Shown here one piece after another: positions 8,206 through 17,368 of a stretch of 64,000 nt of DNA. The notes under the pieces were generated by a model. The model saw nothing but the letters and a program-made list of their open reading frames with translations. It searched no databases and was not told the DNA's origin. The stretch's first letter is position 1. Each line of letters begins with the position of its first letter. Both the position numbers and the translations under genes were made by a program. The stretch is from Verrucosispora sp. NA02020 (GTDB taxonomy: Bacteria > Actinomycetota > Actinomycetes > Mycobacteriales > Micromonosporaceae), in assembly GCF_013364215.1 (NCBI RefSeq), contig NZ_CP054923.1, positions 6,758,001 to 6,822,000 on the forward strand, given 5' to 3'.

Positions 8206-10740
8206 CTACTCGTCTGCGCCTGCCGCGGCGGTGCTGCCGCCGAGGTCGGCCGGGACCGCGTCCGGCACGGTAACCGGCCGGTCGGAGCCCTTGAAGACGA
8301 GCTTGGACTTGTCGATGTCGTTCGGGTCGCCCTCGCAGTCGACCACCACGATCTGACCGGGGGTCAGCTCGTTGAACAGGATCCGCTCGGACAGGTTGTC
8401 CTCGATGTCGCGCTGGATCGTGCGACGCAGCGGCCGAGCGCCGAGGACCGGGTCGAAGCCCTTCAGCGCCAGGTACTTCTTGGCGTTGTCGGTCAACTCG
8501 AGACCCATGTCCTTGTTGCGCAGCTGGGTCTCGATCCGGGCGATCATGATGTCCACGATCTGGAGGATCTCGTTCTGACGCAGCTGGTGGAAGACGATGG
8601 TGTCGTCGATGCGGTTGAGGAACTCGGGCCGGAAGTGCTGCTTGAGTTCGTCGTTGACCTTCTGCTTCATGCGGTCGTAGTTGGACTCGGAGTCCTCCGA
8701 CTGCTGGAAGCCGAGCGAGACCGCCTTGGCCACGTCCCTCGTGCCGAGGTTGGTGGTCAGGATGATGACCGTGTTCTTGAAGTCCACGATCCGGCCCTGA
8801 CCGTCGGTGAGCCGACCGTCCTCCAGGATCTGGAGCAGCGTGTTGAACACGTCCGGGTGGGCCTTCTCGATCTCGTCGAAGAGGACCACCGAGAACGGCC
8901 GACGCCGCACCTTCTCGGTCAGCTGCCCGCCCTCGTCGTAGCCGACGTAGCCGGGAGGCGCACCCACGAGCCGCGACACGGTGTACCGGTCGTGGAACTC
9001 GGACATGTCCAGCTGGATCAGGGCGTCCTCGCTGCCGAACAGGAACTCGGCGAGCGCCTTGGACAGCTCGGTCTTACCGACGCCCGACGGGCCGGCGAAG
9101 ATGAACGAGCCCGACGGACGCTTCGGGTCCTTCAGGCCGGCGCGGGTACGCCGGATCGCCTTCGAGACCGCCTTGACCGCGTCCTCCTGCCCGATGACGC
9201 GCTTGTGAAGCTCGTCCTCCATGCGCAGCAGGCGCGAGGTCTCCTCCTCGGTCAGCTTGTAGACCGGGATGCCCGTCCAGTTGCCCAGCACCTCGGCGAT
9301 CTGCTCGTCGTCGACCTCACTGACGACGTCGAGGTCGCCGGCCTTCCACTCCTTCTCCCGCTGCGCCTTCTGGCCCAGCAGCTGCTTCTCCTTGTCGCGC
9401 AGCTGAGCGGCGCGCTCGAAGTCCTGCGCGTCGATCGCGGACTCCTTGTCCCGGCGCACCTGGGCGATCCGCTCGTCGAAGTCACGCAGGTCCGGCGGCG
9501 CGGTCATCCGGCGGATCCGCATCCGGGCCCCGGCCTCGTCGATCAGGTCGATCGCCTTGTCCGGCAGGAACCGGTCGGAGATGTACCGGTCGGCCAGCGT
9601 CGCCGCCGCCACCAGCGCCGCGTCCGTGATGCTCACCCGGTGGTGCGCCTCGTACCGGTCCCGCAGGCCCTTGAGAATCTCGATGGTGTGGGCCAGCGAG
9701 GGCTCACCCACCTGGATCGGCTGGAAACGACGCTCCAACGCGGCGTCCTTCTCCAGGTGCTTGCGGTACTCGTCCAGCGTCGTCGCGCCGATGGTCTGCA
9801 GCTCACCACGGGCCAGCATCGGCTTGAGGATGCTCGCCGCGTCGATCGCGCCCTCGGCGGCGCCCGCACCGACCAGGGTGTGGATCTCGTCGATGAACAG
9901 GATGATGTCGCCCCGGGTGCGGATCTCCTTGAGCACCTTCTTCAGGCGCTCCTCGAAGTCACCCCTGTAGCGGGAGCCCGCCACCAGCGCACCCAGGTCG
10001 AGCGTGTAGAGCTGCTTGTCCTTCAGCGTCTCGGGCACCTCGCCCTTGATGATCTTCTGGGACAGGCCCTCCACCACGGCGGTCTTGCCGACGCCGGGCT
10101 CACCGATCAGGACCGGGTTGTTCTTGGTCCGGCGGGAGAGCACCTGCATCACCCGCTCGATCTCCTTCTCGCGCCCGATCACCGGGTCGAGCTTGCCCTC
10201 CCGGGCCGCCTGGGTCAGGTTCCGCCCGAACTGGTCGAGCACCAGGCTGGTCGACGGGGCCGCCTCGCCCGGGGCGGTGCCGGCGGCGGCCGGCTCCTTG
10301 CCCTGGTAGCCGGAGAGCAGCTGGATCACCTGCTGGCGGACCCGGTTCAGGTCGGCGCCCAGCTTCACCAGCACCTGCGCGGCCACGCCCTCGCCCTCGC
10401 GGATGAGACCGAGCAGGATGTGCTCCGTGCCGATGTAGTTGTGGCCGAGTTGCAGAGCCTCGCGCAGCGACAGCTCCAACACCTTCTTGGCCCGCGGCGT
10501 GAACGGGATGTGCCCGCTCGGCGCCTGCTGGCCCTGGCCGATGATCTCCTCCACCTGCTGGCGGACGCCCTCCAGCGAGATCCCCAGGCTCTCCAGGGCC
10601 TTCGCCGCGACGCCCTCGCCCTCGTGGATCAGGCCCAACAGGATGTGTTCCGTACCGATGTAGTTGTGGTTGAGCATCCGGGCCTCTTCTTGGGCCAGGA
10701 CGACAACCCGTCGCGCTCGGTCGGTGAACCGCTCGAACAT
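8206..10740 (-). CDS. clpC: ATP-dependent protease ATPase subunit ClpC
   Basis: Hsp100 unfoldase that feeds proteins to ClpP1P2. The 844-residue protein has two N-terminal Clp repeats ([20 protein letters not shown], then a second copy near residue 80), AAA-1 with Walker A GEPGVGKT near 212, a UVR-type middle domain ([19 protein letters not shown]), and AAA-2 with GPSGVGKT near 550. The ATG at 10738-10740 gives the canonical N-terminus and follows GAGGAG. It is a single-gene transcript closed by the hairpin at 8151-8184. In related bacteria it is under ClgR/stress control; here a small palindrome lies 35-50 bases upstream. Its position next to lsr2-lysS matches clpC1 of mycobacteria. Confidence 0.96.
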   Translation of the reverse strand: MFERFTDRARRVVVLAQEEARMLNHNYIGTEHILLGLIHEGEGVAAKALESLGISLEGVRQQVEEIIGQGQQAPSGHIPFTPRAKKVLELSLREALQLGHNYIGTEHILLGLIREGEGVAAQVLVKLGADLNRVRQQVIQLLSGYQGKEPAAAGTAPGEAAPSTSLVLDQFGRNLTQAAREGKLDPVIGREKEIERVMQVLSRRTKNNPVLIGEPGVGKTAVVEGLSQKIIKGEVPETLKDKQLYTLDLGALVAGSRYRGDFEERLKKVLKEIRTRGDIILFIDEIHTLVGAGAAEGAIDAASILKPMLARGELQTIGATTLDEYRKHLEKDAALERRFQPIQVGEPSLAHTIEILKGLRDRYEAHHRVSITDAALVAAATLADRYISDRFLPDKAIDLIDEAGARMRIRRMTAPPDLRDFDERIAQVRRDKESAIDAQDFERAAQLRDKEKQLLGQKAQREKEWKAGDLDVVSEVDDEQIAEVLGNWTGIPVYKLTEEETSRLLRMEDELHKRVIGQEDAVKAVSKAIRRTRAGLKDPKRPSGSFIFAGPSGVGKTELSKALAEFLFGSEDALIQLDMSEFHDRYTVSRLVGAPPGYVGYDEGGQLTEKVRRRPFSVVLFDEIEKAHPDVFNTLLQILEDGRLTDGQGRIVDFKNTVIILTTNLGTRDVAKAVSLGFQQSEDSESNYDRMKQKVNDELKQHFRPEFLNRIDDTIVFHQLRQNEILQIVDIMIARIETQLRNKDMGLELTDNAKKYLALKGFDPVLGARPLRRTIQRDIEDNLSERILFNELTPGQIVVVDCEGDPNDIDKSKLVFKGSDRPVTVPDAVPADLGGSTAAAGADE

Positions 10741-10774
10741 GCCCTCGTGCTCCTCACGTGCCGTGCGCACTCGA

Positions 10775-10789
10775 TCTTGGTGGTCAAGA
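10775..10789. promoter_or_regulatory. small palindrome upstream of clpC
   Basis: TCTTG-GTGGT-CAAGA is a perfect 5-bp inverted repeat 35-50 bases before the clpC start. Its core recalls the CTTG...CAAG half-sites of HspR HAIR operators, but the outer bases do not match, so the call is weak. Confidence 0.25.
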
Positions 10790-11168
10790 CTCTCGGCGGG
10801 GCCGGATACGCAAGCGCCCGGGACGGGCGTCCGCGCCTCTTTACTCTATCGCCGCGGACCGACTCGGCTGACCTCGTGTGTCTCCGACGATGGCCCGGTA
10901 CGCGTCGTTTTGCACAACCCTCCACGCTCAACGGGTGTTCCGGGCATGGTGCGTGTACGCGCAGAGCGAAATTCGAGCACGAGCCGGGGGCCGCCGGAAG
11001 CACCGCACGGAGCCCTCCCGACACCGGACGGTCACCCCTCGCCCGTTGTCCACAGGCTGTGGACAACCCGTCCACCGGCTGTGGACAACGGGCGGCGCGA
11101 CCCGTACGGCCGGACGACCGCGCCGGCCCGGAGAGGCGCTCCGAACCGGCGTGGCGGACGGCCTGGTC
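10790..11168. other. clpC-lsr2 intergenic region
   Basis: About 380 bases without a convincing gene, between the clpC upstream palindrome and the lsr2 stop. It must contain the clpC promoter. The only structured part is the DnaA-box-like cluster at 11046-11088. Confidence 0.5.
11046..11088. promoter_or_regulatory. cluster of three DnaA-box-like sequences
   Basis: TTGTCCACA at 11046-11054 and its inverse TGTGGACAA at 11058-11066 and 11080-11088. Each copy matches the preferred 9-mer of high-GC actinobacterial DnaA exactly. The first two face each other across 3 bases and form a perfect palindrome. They lie about 300-350 bases upstream of clpC, and no dnaA or dnaN is nearby, so this is not oriC. 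Possible roles are DnaA titration or regulation of clpC. Confidence 0.55.
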
Positions 11169-11519
11169 TCAGTGACCGGCCTTGGAGTGGTACTCGTCGA
11201 CGATCTCCTGGGGGATCCGGCCCCGGTCCGAGATCTCCTTGCCGGCCTTGCGGGCCCAGGCGCGGATGGCCTTGTTCTGCTCGCGGTCCGCCGTGGCGCC
11301 GCCCCGGCCCCGGGCGGCACGCCCACCGACGACCACACCGCCGCGTCCCACCTTCGACCCACCGGCGATGTACGGCGCGAATGCCTCACGCAATTTCTCG
11401 GCGTTCGAACCCGACAGGTCGATCTCGTACTGAACGCCGTCGAGCGCGAACTTGACAGTCTCGTCCGCGTCCCCGCCGTCCAGGTCATCGACCAGCCTCT
11501 GAATGATCTGCTTGGCCAC
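11169..11519 (-). CDS. lsr2: nucleoid-associated protein Lsr2
   Basis: H-NS-like protein that bridges DNA and silences AT-rich, often foreign, genes. From the GTG at 11519 the protein (116 residues) begins VAKQIIQRLVDDLDG, the usual N-terminus. A GAAAGGA site lies about nine bases upstream; the ATG three codons earlier abuts it and is less likely. The N-terminal dimerisation domain (to about residue 55) is followed by a basic Gly/Arg linker and a C-terminal DNA-binding domain with the AT-hook-like RGR at residues 99-101. The lysS-lsr2-clpC order is conserved in Actinobacteria. Confidence 0.95.
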   Translation of the reverse strand: MAKQIIQRLVDDLDGGDADETVKFALDGVQYEIDLSGSNAEKLREAFAPYIAGGSKVGRGGVVVGGRAARGRGGATADREQNKAIRAWARKAGKEISDRGRIPQEIVDEYHSKAGH

Positions 11520-11570
11520 GTCCCACATTCCTTTCGCGCAGGGTTCGGTGCACCTGCCAGTTACCAGAGC

Positions 11571-11601
11571 ACAATAGCTCGTCAGATGCTTGTTACGTCA
11601 A
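11571..11601 (-). promoter_or_regulatory. candidate lsr2 promoter
   Basis: On the minus strand TTGACG (complement of 11596-11601) and TATTGT (complement of 11571-11576) are separated by 19 bases, in a stretch that is clearly more AT-rich than its surroundings. This fits a housekeeping sigma promoter with a slightly long spacer, about 50 bases before the lsr2 start. Confidence 0.4.
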
Positions 11602-11637
11602 TGGGATCCGGTAACGCGGCGGAAAGTTCCGTGTCGA

Positions 11638-13146
11638 CTACTCGGGGCGAACCAAGGGGAACAGGATGGTTTCCCGAATTCCAAGACCGGTCAGCGCCAT
11701 CAGGAGCCGGTCGATTCCCATTCCCATGCCACCCGCCGGCGGCATTCCGTACTCCATCGCCCGGAGAAAGTCCTCGTCGAGCCGCATCGCCTCGTCGTCG
11801 CCACGGGCACCCAGCTGCGCCTGCGCGACCAGCCGTTCCCGCTGCACCACCGGGTCGACCAGCTCCGAGTACGCGGTGGCCAGTTCAACCCCGCGCACGT
11901 ACAGGTCCCACTTCTCGGCCAGCCCCGGCTCCTCGCGGTGCCCACGCGTCAGCGGGCTGGTCTCCTCCGGGTAGTCCCGCACGAAGGTGGGTGCCACCAG
12001 GCCGGGCACGACCAACTCCTCGAACAGTTCCTCGACCAGCTTGCCCGACCCCCACCTGGGGTCGACGGTGAGGCCCACCTTGTCCGCGTACTCGACCAGG
12101 CGGCGGTGCTCGGTGCGGACCGTGACCTCGTCACCGAGTGCCTCGGAAAGCACGCCGAACAAGCTCACCGAACGCCACTCACCGCCGAGGTCGAACTCCT
12201 GACCGTCGGCGTGAGTGACCACCGTCGACCCGGCGACCGCCATCGCCGCCTGTTGCACGAGATTGCGGGTCAGTTCGGCCATCGTGTTGTAGTCGCCGTA
12301 CGCCTCGTAGACCTCCAGCATCGCGAACTCCGGCGAGTGCGAAGAGTCGATGCCCTCATTACGGAAGTTACGGTTGATCTCGAAGACTCGCTCGACACCG
12401 CCGACCACGGCGCGCTTGAGAAACAGTTCCGGTGCGATTCGCAGATACAGGTCGGTGTCGAGTGCATTGCTGTGGGTCACGAAAGGACGGGCCGTCGCGC
12501 CACCGTGCAGCAACTGCAACATCGGGGTCTCCACCTCGAGGAAACCCGTGTCGTGCAGGGAATCGCGAAGACTACGGACCGCCGTTGCCCGCGTGCGTAC
12601 CATCTGGCGGGCCTGCGGGCGCACGATCAGGTCGACGTAGCGCTGCCGGACCCGGGCCTCCTCGCTCAGCGGCTTGTGCGCCACCGGCAGCGGGCGCAGC
12701 GCCTTCGCGGTGGTCACCCACTCCTGCGCCAGCACCGACAACTCGCCCCGGCGGCTGCTGATCACCTCGCCGGTGACCCCGACGAGGTCACCGAGGTCGA
12801 CCAGCCGCTTCCAGTCCTCCAGCCGCTCGGGGCCGACCCGGTCCAGCGAGAGCATCGCCTGGAGCTCGGTGCCGTCGCCGTCGCGCAGCGTGGCGAAACA
12901 GAGCTTGCCGGTGTTCCGTACGAAGATCACCCGGCCGGTCACCGACACCTGGTCGCCCGTCGCGGTGTCCGTCGGCAGGTCGGCGTAGCGTTCCCGCACC
13001 TGGGCCAGGGTGCTGGTCCGCAGGAAGCTGACCGGGTACGGCTCGACGCCGTCGGCGAGCATCCGGTCCCGCTTCTCCCGGCGGACCTTCATCTGCTCGG
13101 GAAGGTCGTCGGCGGGGTCGACTGGCACGGGGCTCTGCTGGGTCAC
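11638..13146 (-). CDS. lysS: lysyl-tRNA synthetase (class II)
   Basis: Charges tRNA-Lys. The 502-residue protein has the N-terminal OB-fold anticodon-binding domain ([24 protein letters not shown]) and the class II catalytic domain with motif 2 ([18 protein letters not shown]) and motif 3 ([13 protein letters not shown]). The GTG at 13146 is preceded by GAGGAAG at good spacing; a longer frame upstream overlaps the divergent methyltransferase relic and is not credible. The C-terminus reads [13 protein letters not shown], as in bacterial LysS. It ends about 120 bases before lsr2. Confidence 0.95.
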   Translation of the reverse strand: MTQQSPVPVDPADDLPEQMKVRREKRDRMLADGVEPYPVSFLRTSTLAQVRERYADLPTDTATGDQVSVTGRVIFVRNTGKLCFATLRDGDGTELQAMLSLDRVGPERLEDWKRLVDLGDLVGVTGEVISSRRGELSVLAQEWVTTAKALRPLPVAHKPLSEEARVRQRYVDLIVRPQARQMVRTRATAVRSLRDSLHDTGFLEVETPMLQLLHGGATARPFVTHSNALDTDLYLRIAPELFLKRAVVGGVERVFEINRNFRNEGIDSSHSPEFAMLEVYEAYGDYNTMAELTRNLVQQAAMAVAGSTVVTHADGQEFDLGGEWRSVSLFGVLSEALGDEVTVRTEHRRLVEYADKVGLTVDPRWGSGKLVEELFEELVVPGLVAPTFVRDYPEETSPLTRGHREEPGLAEKWDLYVRGVELATAYSELVDPVVQRERLVAQAQLGARGDDEAMRLDEDFLRAMEYGMPPAGGMGMGIDRLLMALTGLGIRETILFPLVRPE

Positions 13147-13236
13147 GGCACGCTTCCTCAGTGGGAGATTTCGGGCGAGGTCAGGCCCGAGCGTACTCAA
13201 GCCCTCCGGCGGCCGTCGGCGGATAGCCTGCCGGTC

Positions 13237-13629
13237 ATGACGCATCCCACCGAGGCCCGCTCGTTCGGTCCGGCGGCGGCCGACTACGACCGCTACCGGC
13301 CCCGCTACCCGGAGGCGGCACTGCGCTGGGCGCTGGACGGACTGGCCCGGCCCGCCCGGGTGGTCCGCCTGCGCCAGACCGTCACCGACTTCGGCGACGC
13401 CTTCGGCCCACCCGAGTGGGCCGAGTTCCCCCACACCACCACGCTGACCCGCGACGACCTACGGGGCCTGGTCCGGACCCGCTCCCACTACCTGACCGCC
13501 ACCCCTGCCCGCCAGGCCGAGGTCGACCGCCAGGTCCGCCACCTCCTCGACACCCACCCCGCCCTGACCACCCGAGGCCCTATGACCCTTCCCTACCGCA
13601 CCCTCACCGCCCGCACCCACAAACCCTGA
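13237..13629 (+). pseudogene. class I SAM methyltransferase relic lacking its catalytic core
   Basis: The 130-codon frame starts like a Methyltransf_11-type enzyme ([19 protein letters not shown], then [20 protein letters not shown]) but passes straight into the C-terminal part of the same family ([20 protein letters not shown], then YLTATPARQAEVDRQV). The glycine-rich SAM-binding motif and the rest of the Rossmann core (about 100-130 residues in the family) are missing between residue ~45 and ~48. The frame is kept, so a protein could be made, but it could not bind SAM in the usual way. It is most likely the product of an internal in-frame deletion. It is divergent from lysS. Confidence 0.7.
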
Positions 13630-13944
13630 CCCACCACCACGAACTCACCGCCAAACCGCTCCACGCAGCACCAGGCGGTCGATGCCCGCGACCTCCATCT
13701 GTCCCCGACCCGCAGACCCGCCCCACCCCAACCGCCGCACGCACCCAACCGTCAGACGCACCGTCCCCACCCCACCGACCGCCTCACCGGAACGGACGAC
13801 GCAGGCCCCCCGAGGGTTTCCGGGCCGCCCGACCGGCGCAGGGATCAAGCCTGACCGCCCGGAGCCGGTCGGGCGGCCCGGAAACCCCACCGCAACCAGG
13901 CCCACCGCAACCCCGCCCACCGCAACAACCAAGAACAAAAAGCG
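13630..13944. other. non-coding stretch carrying palindromic element copy A
   Basis: About 315 bases between the methyltransferase relic and the coaX stop. The first part is C-rich (repeated CCCACC/CCGCA-like strings) with no convincing gene; the main feature is the palindromic element at 13814-13887. The end has repeated CACCGCAACC-like units. Confidence 0.5.
13814..13887. repeat. palindromic element, copy A
   Basis: 24-nt arms at 13814-13837 and 13864-13887 are perfectly complementary (starting GGGTTTCCGGGCCGCCCGAC) and flank a 26-nt loop, 13838-13863, beginning GCAGGGATCAAGCC. The loop is identical in copies B (inverted) and C, while the arms differ between copies with pairing kept. This copy lies in an intergenic region beside the methyltransferase relic. 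Confidence 0.9.
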
Positions 13945-14703
13945 TCAGACGTTCCGCTCATACACCATGCGCAACCCGATCAACGTGATCATCGGCTCGT
14001 GATGAGTGATCGTCCGGCACTCGTTGAGCACCAGCGACGCCAGTCCACCGGTGGCGATGACCGCCTTGAGCTCGCCCAGCTCGGCGGCCATCCGCTCGAC
14101 GATCCGGTCCACCTGGCCGGCGAAGCCGAAGTACAGCCCGGCCTGGAGGCACTCGACGGTGTTCTTGCCGATCACCGACCGGGGTCTGGTCGCCTCGACC
14201 TTGCGCAACTGGGCGGCGCGGGCGGCGAGCGCGTCGAAGGAGATCTCGATGCCGGGCGCGAACGCGCCACCGAGGAACTCTCCTCGACCACTGATAACGT
14301 CGAAGTTGGTGGTGGTGCCGAAGTCGACCACGATCGACGGTCCGCCGTAGAGGCTGTGGGCCGCCAGCGTGTTCACCACCCGGTCGGCCCCGACCTCCTT
14401 GGGGTTGTCGATGGCGAGCTGTACGCCGGTGCGGACACCCGGCTCGACGATGACGCTCGGCAGGTCGGCGTAGTAGCGGGTCAGCATGGTCCGCAGCGAG
14501 CGCAGGGCGGCCGGGACGGTCGAACAGGCGGCCACCCCGGTGATCTCGACCGCGTCCCCGGCGAGCAGACCCCGGAACATCAGGCCCAGCTCGTCGGCGG
14601 TGGATCGGGCGTCGGTCTTGATCCGCCAGTTGTGCACCAGCTTGTCACCGTCGAAGGTCGCCAGGACGGTGTTGGTGTTCCCGATGTCGATGCAGAGCAG
14701 CAC
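13945..14703 (-). CDS. coaX: type III pantothenate kinase
   Basis: Phosphorylates pantothenate in the first committed step of CoA synthesis. The 252-residue protein opens with the ASKHA phosphate-binding motif CIDIGNTNT (residues 4-12), has the DFGTTTNFDVI segment and the GGAFAPGIEISFDAL motif of CoaX enzymes, and ends IGLRMVYERNV. The GTG at 14703 is the start and follows nadC closely. With panC and panD in the same minus-strand block it links pantothenate synthesis to CoA. Actinobacteria often also carry a type I coaA, so redundancy is possible. Confidence 0.93.
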   Translation of the reverse strand: MLLCIDIGNTNTVLATFDGDKLVHNWRIKTDARSTADELGLMFRGLLAGDAVEITGVAACSTVPAALRSLRTMLTRYYADLPSVIVEPGVRTGVQLAIDNPKEVGADRVVNTLAAHSLYGGPSIVVDFGTTTNFDVISGRGEFLGGAFAPGIEISFDALAARAAQLRKVEATRPRSVIGKNTVECLQAGLYFGFAGQVDRIVERMAAELGELKAVIATGGLASLVLNECRTITHHEPMITLIGLRMVYERNV

Positions 14704-14722
14704 GCACGAAGCCTAGACGGGT

Positions 14723-15616
14723 TCAGTCCGTACGCAGGTCCAGGGCGATGTCCAGGATCGGCGAGGAGTGGGTGAGCGCACCGACGGAGAGGAAGTCGAC
14801 GCCGGTGGCGCCCACCTCGGCGGCGTCGGCGAGGGTGAGTCCGCCGGTCGCCTCCAACTCGGCCCGGTCGCCCACCGCCGCCACCACCGTGCGCAGTGTC
14901 GCCGGAGGCATGTTGTCCAGGAGCAGGAAGACCGCGCCGGCCTCCACCGCCTCCACCGCCTCGTCGAGGGTGTCCACCTCCACCTGCACCGGTACGTCCG
15001 GAAACGCCTCCCGGACCCGGCGGTAGGCGGCGGCGACACCACCGGCGGCGAACTTGTGGTTGTCCTTGACCATGGCGACGTCGTGCAGGCCCATCCGCTT
15101 GTTCGTGCCGCCACCGGCGCGGACCGCGTACTTCTCCAGGGCGCGTAGGCCGGGCGTGGTCTTGCGGGTGTCCAGGACCATCGCCTTGCTGCCGGCCAGG
15201 GCGTCCGCCCAGGCCCGGGTGTGGGTGGCGACGCCGGACATCCGGCAGAGCAGGTTCAGCGCGGTCCGCTCGGCCGTGAGCAGCACCCGGGTGGGGCCGG
15301 TGACCGTGGCGAGCACGTCGCCCCGCGCCACCCGCTCGCCGTCGCGGGCCACCAGCGACACCTCGACGGTACGTCCCGTCCCGGTCACCTCGCCGGCCAG
15401 CTCGAACACGGCGGCGGCGACGGCCAGCCCGGCGACCACCCCGTCGGCCCGGGCCACCAGGTCGGCGGTGTCGGTCTGGGTGGCCGGGATGGTGGCGACG
15501 CTGGTGACGTCGAGCAGGTCCGGACCGAGGTCCTCGACCAGCGCCGCCTCCACGATCCGGCGCACCTCCGCCGGGTCGAGCCCGTTCTCGTGCAGCATCC
15601 GTGCCGTGTCCGCCAT
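14723..15616 (-). CDS. nadC: nicotinate-nucleotide pyrophosphorylase (quinolinate phosphoribosyltransferase)
   Basis: Converts quinolinate and PRPP to nicotinate mononucleotide in de novo NAD synthesis. The 297-residue protein contains the family segments AERTALNLLCRMSGVATHT, DTRKTTPGLR, the GGGTNKRMGLHD motif and MVKDNHK, which supply the basic quinolinate-binding residues. The ATG at 15614-15616 shares one base with the nadB stop codon (TGATG), so translation is coupled. nadA is not in the window. Confidence 0.95.
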   Translation of the reverse strand: MADTARMLHENGLDPAEVRRIVEAALVEDLGPDLLDVTSVATIPATQTDTADLVARADGVVAGLAVAAAVFELAGEVTGTGRTVEVSLVARDGERVARGDVLATVTGPTRVLLTAERTALNLLCRMSGVATHTRAWADALAGSKAMVLDTRKTTPGLRALEKYAVRAGGGTNKRMGLHDVAMVKDNHKFAAGGVAAAYRRVREAFPDVPVQVEVDTLDEAVEAVEAGAVFLLLDNMPPATLRTVVAAVGDRAELEATGGLTLADAAEVGATGVDFLSVGALTHSSPILDIALDLRTD

Positions 15617-17307
15617 CAGCTCTCCTCCCACCGGGTCGTCAACCGGCCCTGCGCGCCTATCGCGCCGACCAGGTGCCCCTGCCATCGCTCGTCGGCCGCC
15701 CCGTGGTCCTCCCGCCAGTGGCAGCCACGGGTCTCCTGCCGCGCGTACGCGGCGGCGACCAGCGTGGCGGCCACCGTGAGCAGGTTGGTCGCCTCCCAGT
15801 CGGCGGTACGCGGGGTGCCCCGGCCGGCGCCCAGGTCGACCAGTTCGGCGGCGGTCGCGGCGAGCGTGCCGGCGGAGCGGAGCACACCGGCGCCCCGGGT
15901 CATCGCCTGTTGCAGCCTCGGGGTCGCCGCTGCCGGCGCCACCCAGCCGGTGCCGCCGCGCCACGCTCCGGTCTCCGCCGGGCGGGCCTGCTCGGGCAGG
16001 CCGGACGCGATGTCGTCGGCGATCCGCCGGGAGAAGACCAGCCCCTCCAGCAGCGAGTTGCTGGCCAGCCGGTTGGCGCCGTGCACGCCGGTGCAGGCGA
16101 CCTCGCCGCAGGCGTACAGGCCGGGGATGGAGGTCCGGCCGCGCAGGTCGGTGCGTACGCCGCCGGAGGCGTAGTGGGCGGCCGGCGCGACCGGGATCAG
16201 GTCGGCTCCCGGGTCGACGCCGATGGCCAGGCACGAGGCGACGATGGTGGGGAAGCGTCGGGCCAGGAAGTCGCCGCCGAGGTGCCGGGCGTCGAGGTGG
16301 ACGTGGTCCGCGCCGGTGTCCAGCAGGACCCGGTGGATGCCCTTGGCCACCACGTCCCGGGGCGCCAGCTCGGCGAGTTCGTGCTGGCCGAGCATGAACC
16401 GCTTGCCGTCGGCGTCCACCAGGTACGCACCCTCACCCCGCAGCGCCTCGGAGACCAACGGCTGCTGGGCGTGCCCGGCACCGGGTACCCGGGCGGCCGG
16501 CGGCACGATCAGCGCGGTCGGGTGGAACTGCACGAACTCCACGTCGGTGACCGCCGCGCCGGCCCGCATCGCGAGCGCCACGCCGTCGCCGGTGGAGACG
16601 GCGGGATTGGTGGTCGCCGCGAAGATCTGCCCCATCCCGCCGGTGGCCAGCACCACGGCGCGTCCGAGGATGGCGCCGACCCCGTCCTCGCTGCCCTCGC
16701 CGAGCACGTGCAGGGTGATGCCGCACGCCCGGCCCAGCCCGTCCGGGCCGTCGCCGGGGGCGCGGAGCAGGTCCAGCACCAGTGCGTGCTCGACGAGCCG
16801 GATCCACGGGTCGCGGCGTACCGACTCGTGCAGGGCGCGTTGGACCTCGGCGCCGGTCGCGTCGCCGCCGGCGTGCACGATGCGGTCGGCGCGGTGTCCG
16901 CCCTCGCGGGTGAGCATCAGCGAGCCGTCCGGGTGGCGGTCGAACTCGGCACCGATCCGCATCAGCTCGCGCAGTCGGGTCGGTCCCTCCTCGACCAGTA
17001 CCCGCACCGCCGCCGGGTCGCAGAGGCCGACGCCGGCGATCTCGGTGTCCGAGGCGTGCATCGCCGGGGTGTCCGCCGGGTCGAGGACCGCCGCGATGCC
17101 GCCCTGGGCCCAGCGGGTCGACCCCTCGTCGATGTTGACCTTGGTGACCACCGTGACGTGCAGTCCGGCCCGGCGCAGGTGCAGCGCGGCGGTCAGCCCG
17201 GCCACCCCGGAGCCGACCACGATCACGTCGGTGGTCTCCACCCAGCCGGGCGCCGGGGCGGCCAGCAGGCTCGGCAACGTGGGCAGGCCGACGGTCGGGA
17301 GCTCCAT
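15616..17307 (-). CDS. nadB: L-aspartate oxidase
   Basis: Flavoenzyme that oxidises L-aspartate to iminoaspartate, which NadA turns into quinolinate. The 563-residue protein begins with a dinucleotide-binding motif VVGSGVAGL (about residues 31-38), has the FAD-binding STRWAQGGIAAV segment, the succinate-dehydrogenase-family signature around HPDGSLMLTREGGHRADRI, and GLYACGEVACTGVHGANRLASNS. The ATG at 17305-17307 gives the shortest sensible N-terminus; upstream codons are Arg/Ser-rich and not family-like. It is first in the nadB-nadC-coaX run. Confidence 0.95.
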   Translation of the reverse strand: MELPTVGLPTLPSLLAAPAPGWVETTDVIVVGSGVAGLTAALHLRRAGLHVTVVTKVNIDEGSTRWAQGGIAAVLDPADTPAMHASDTEIAGVGLCDPAAVRVLVEEGPTRLRELMRIGAEFDRHPDGSLMLTREGGHRADRIVHAGGDATGAEVQRALHESVRRDPWIRLVEHALVLDLLRAPGDGPDGLGRACGITLHVLGEGSEDGVGAILGRAVVLATGGMGQIFAATTNPAVSTGDGVALAMRAGAAVTDVEFVQFHPTALIVPPAARVPGAGHAQQPLVSEALRGEGAYLVDADGKRFMLGQHELAELAPRDVVAKGIHRVLLDTGADHVHLDARHLGGDFLARRFPTIVASCLAIGVDPGADLIPVAPAAHYASGGVRTDLRGRTSIPGLYACGEVACTGVHGANRLASNSLLEGLVFSRRIADDIASGLPEQARPAETGAWRGGTGWVAPAAATPRLQQAMTRGAGVLRSAGTLAATAAELVDLGAGRGTPRTADWEATNLLTVAATLVAAAYARQETRGCHWREDHGAADERWQGHLVGAIGAQGRLTTRWEES

Positions 17308-17368
17308 GCCACCAGTCAACCCGAATGCGTCTCGGCTCGGACGGCGGGGGCCGGACGAGTGGTTCTTG

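Noticed and set aside
11046..11088. DnaA-box cluster as the replication origin
   Set aside because: dnaA, dnaN, gyrB and an AT-rich unwinding region are absent, and three boxes are too few for an actinobacterial oriC.
8161..11175. A 1,004-codon open frame on the plus strand, opposite clpC
   Set aside because: Its product is a compositional mirror of ClpC codons (rich in Leu, Val, Asp, Arg), with no domain or ribosome site. Long antisense frames are expected at this GC content.
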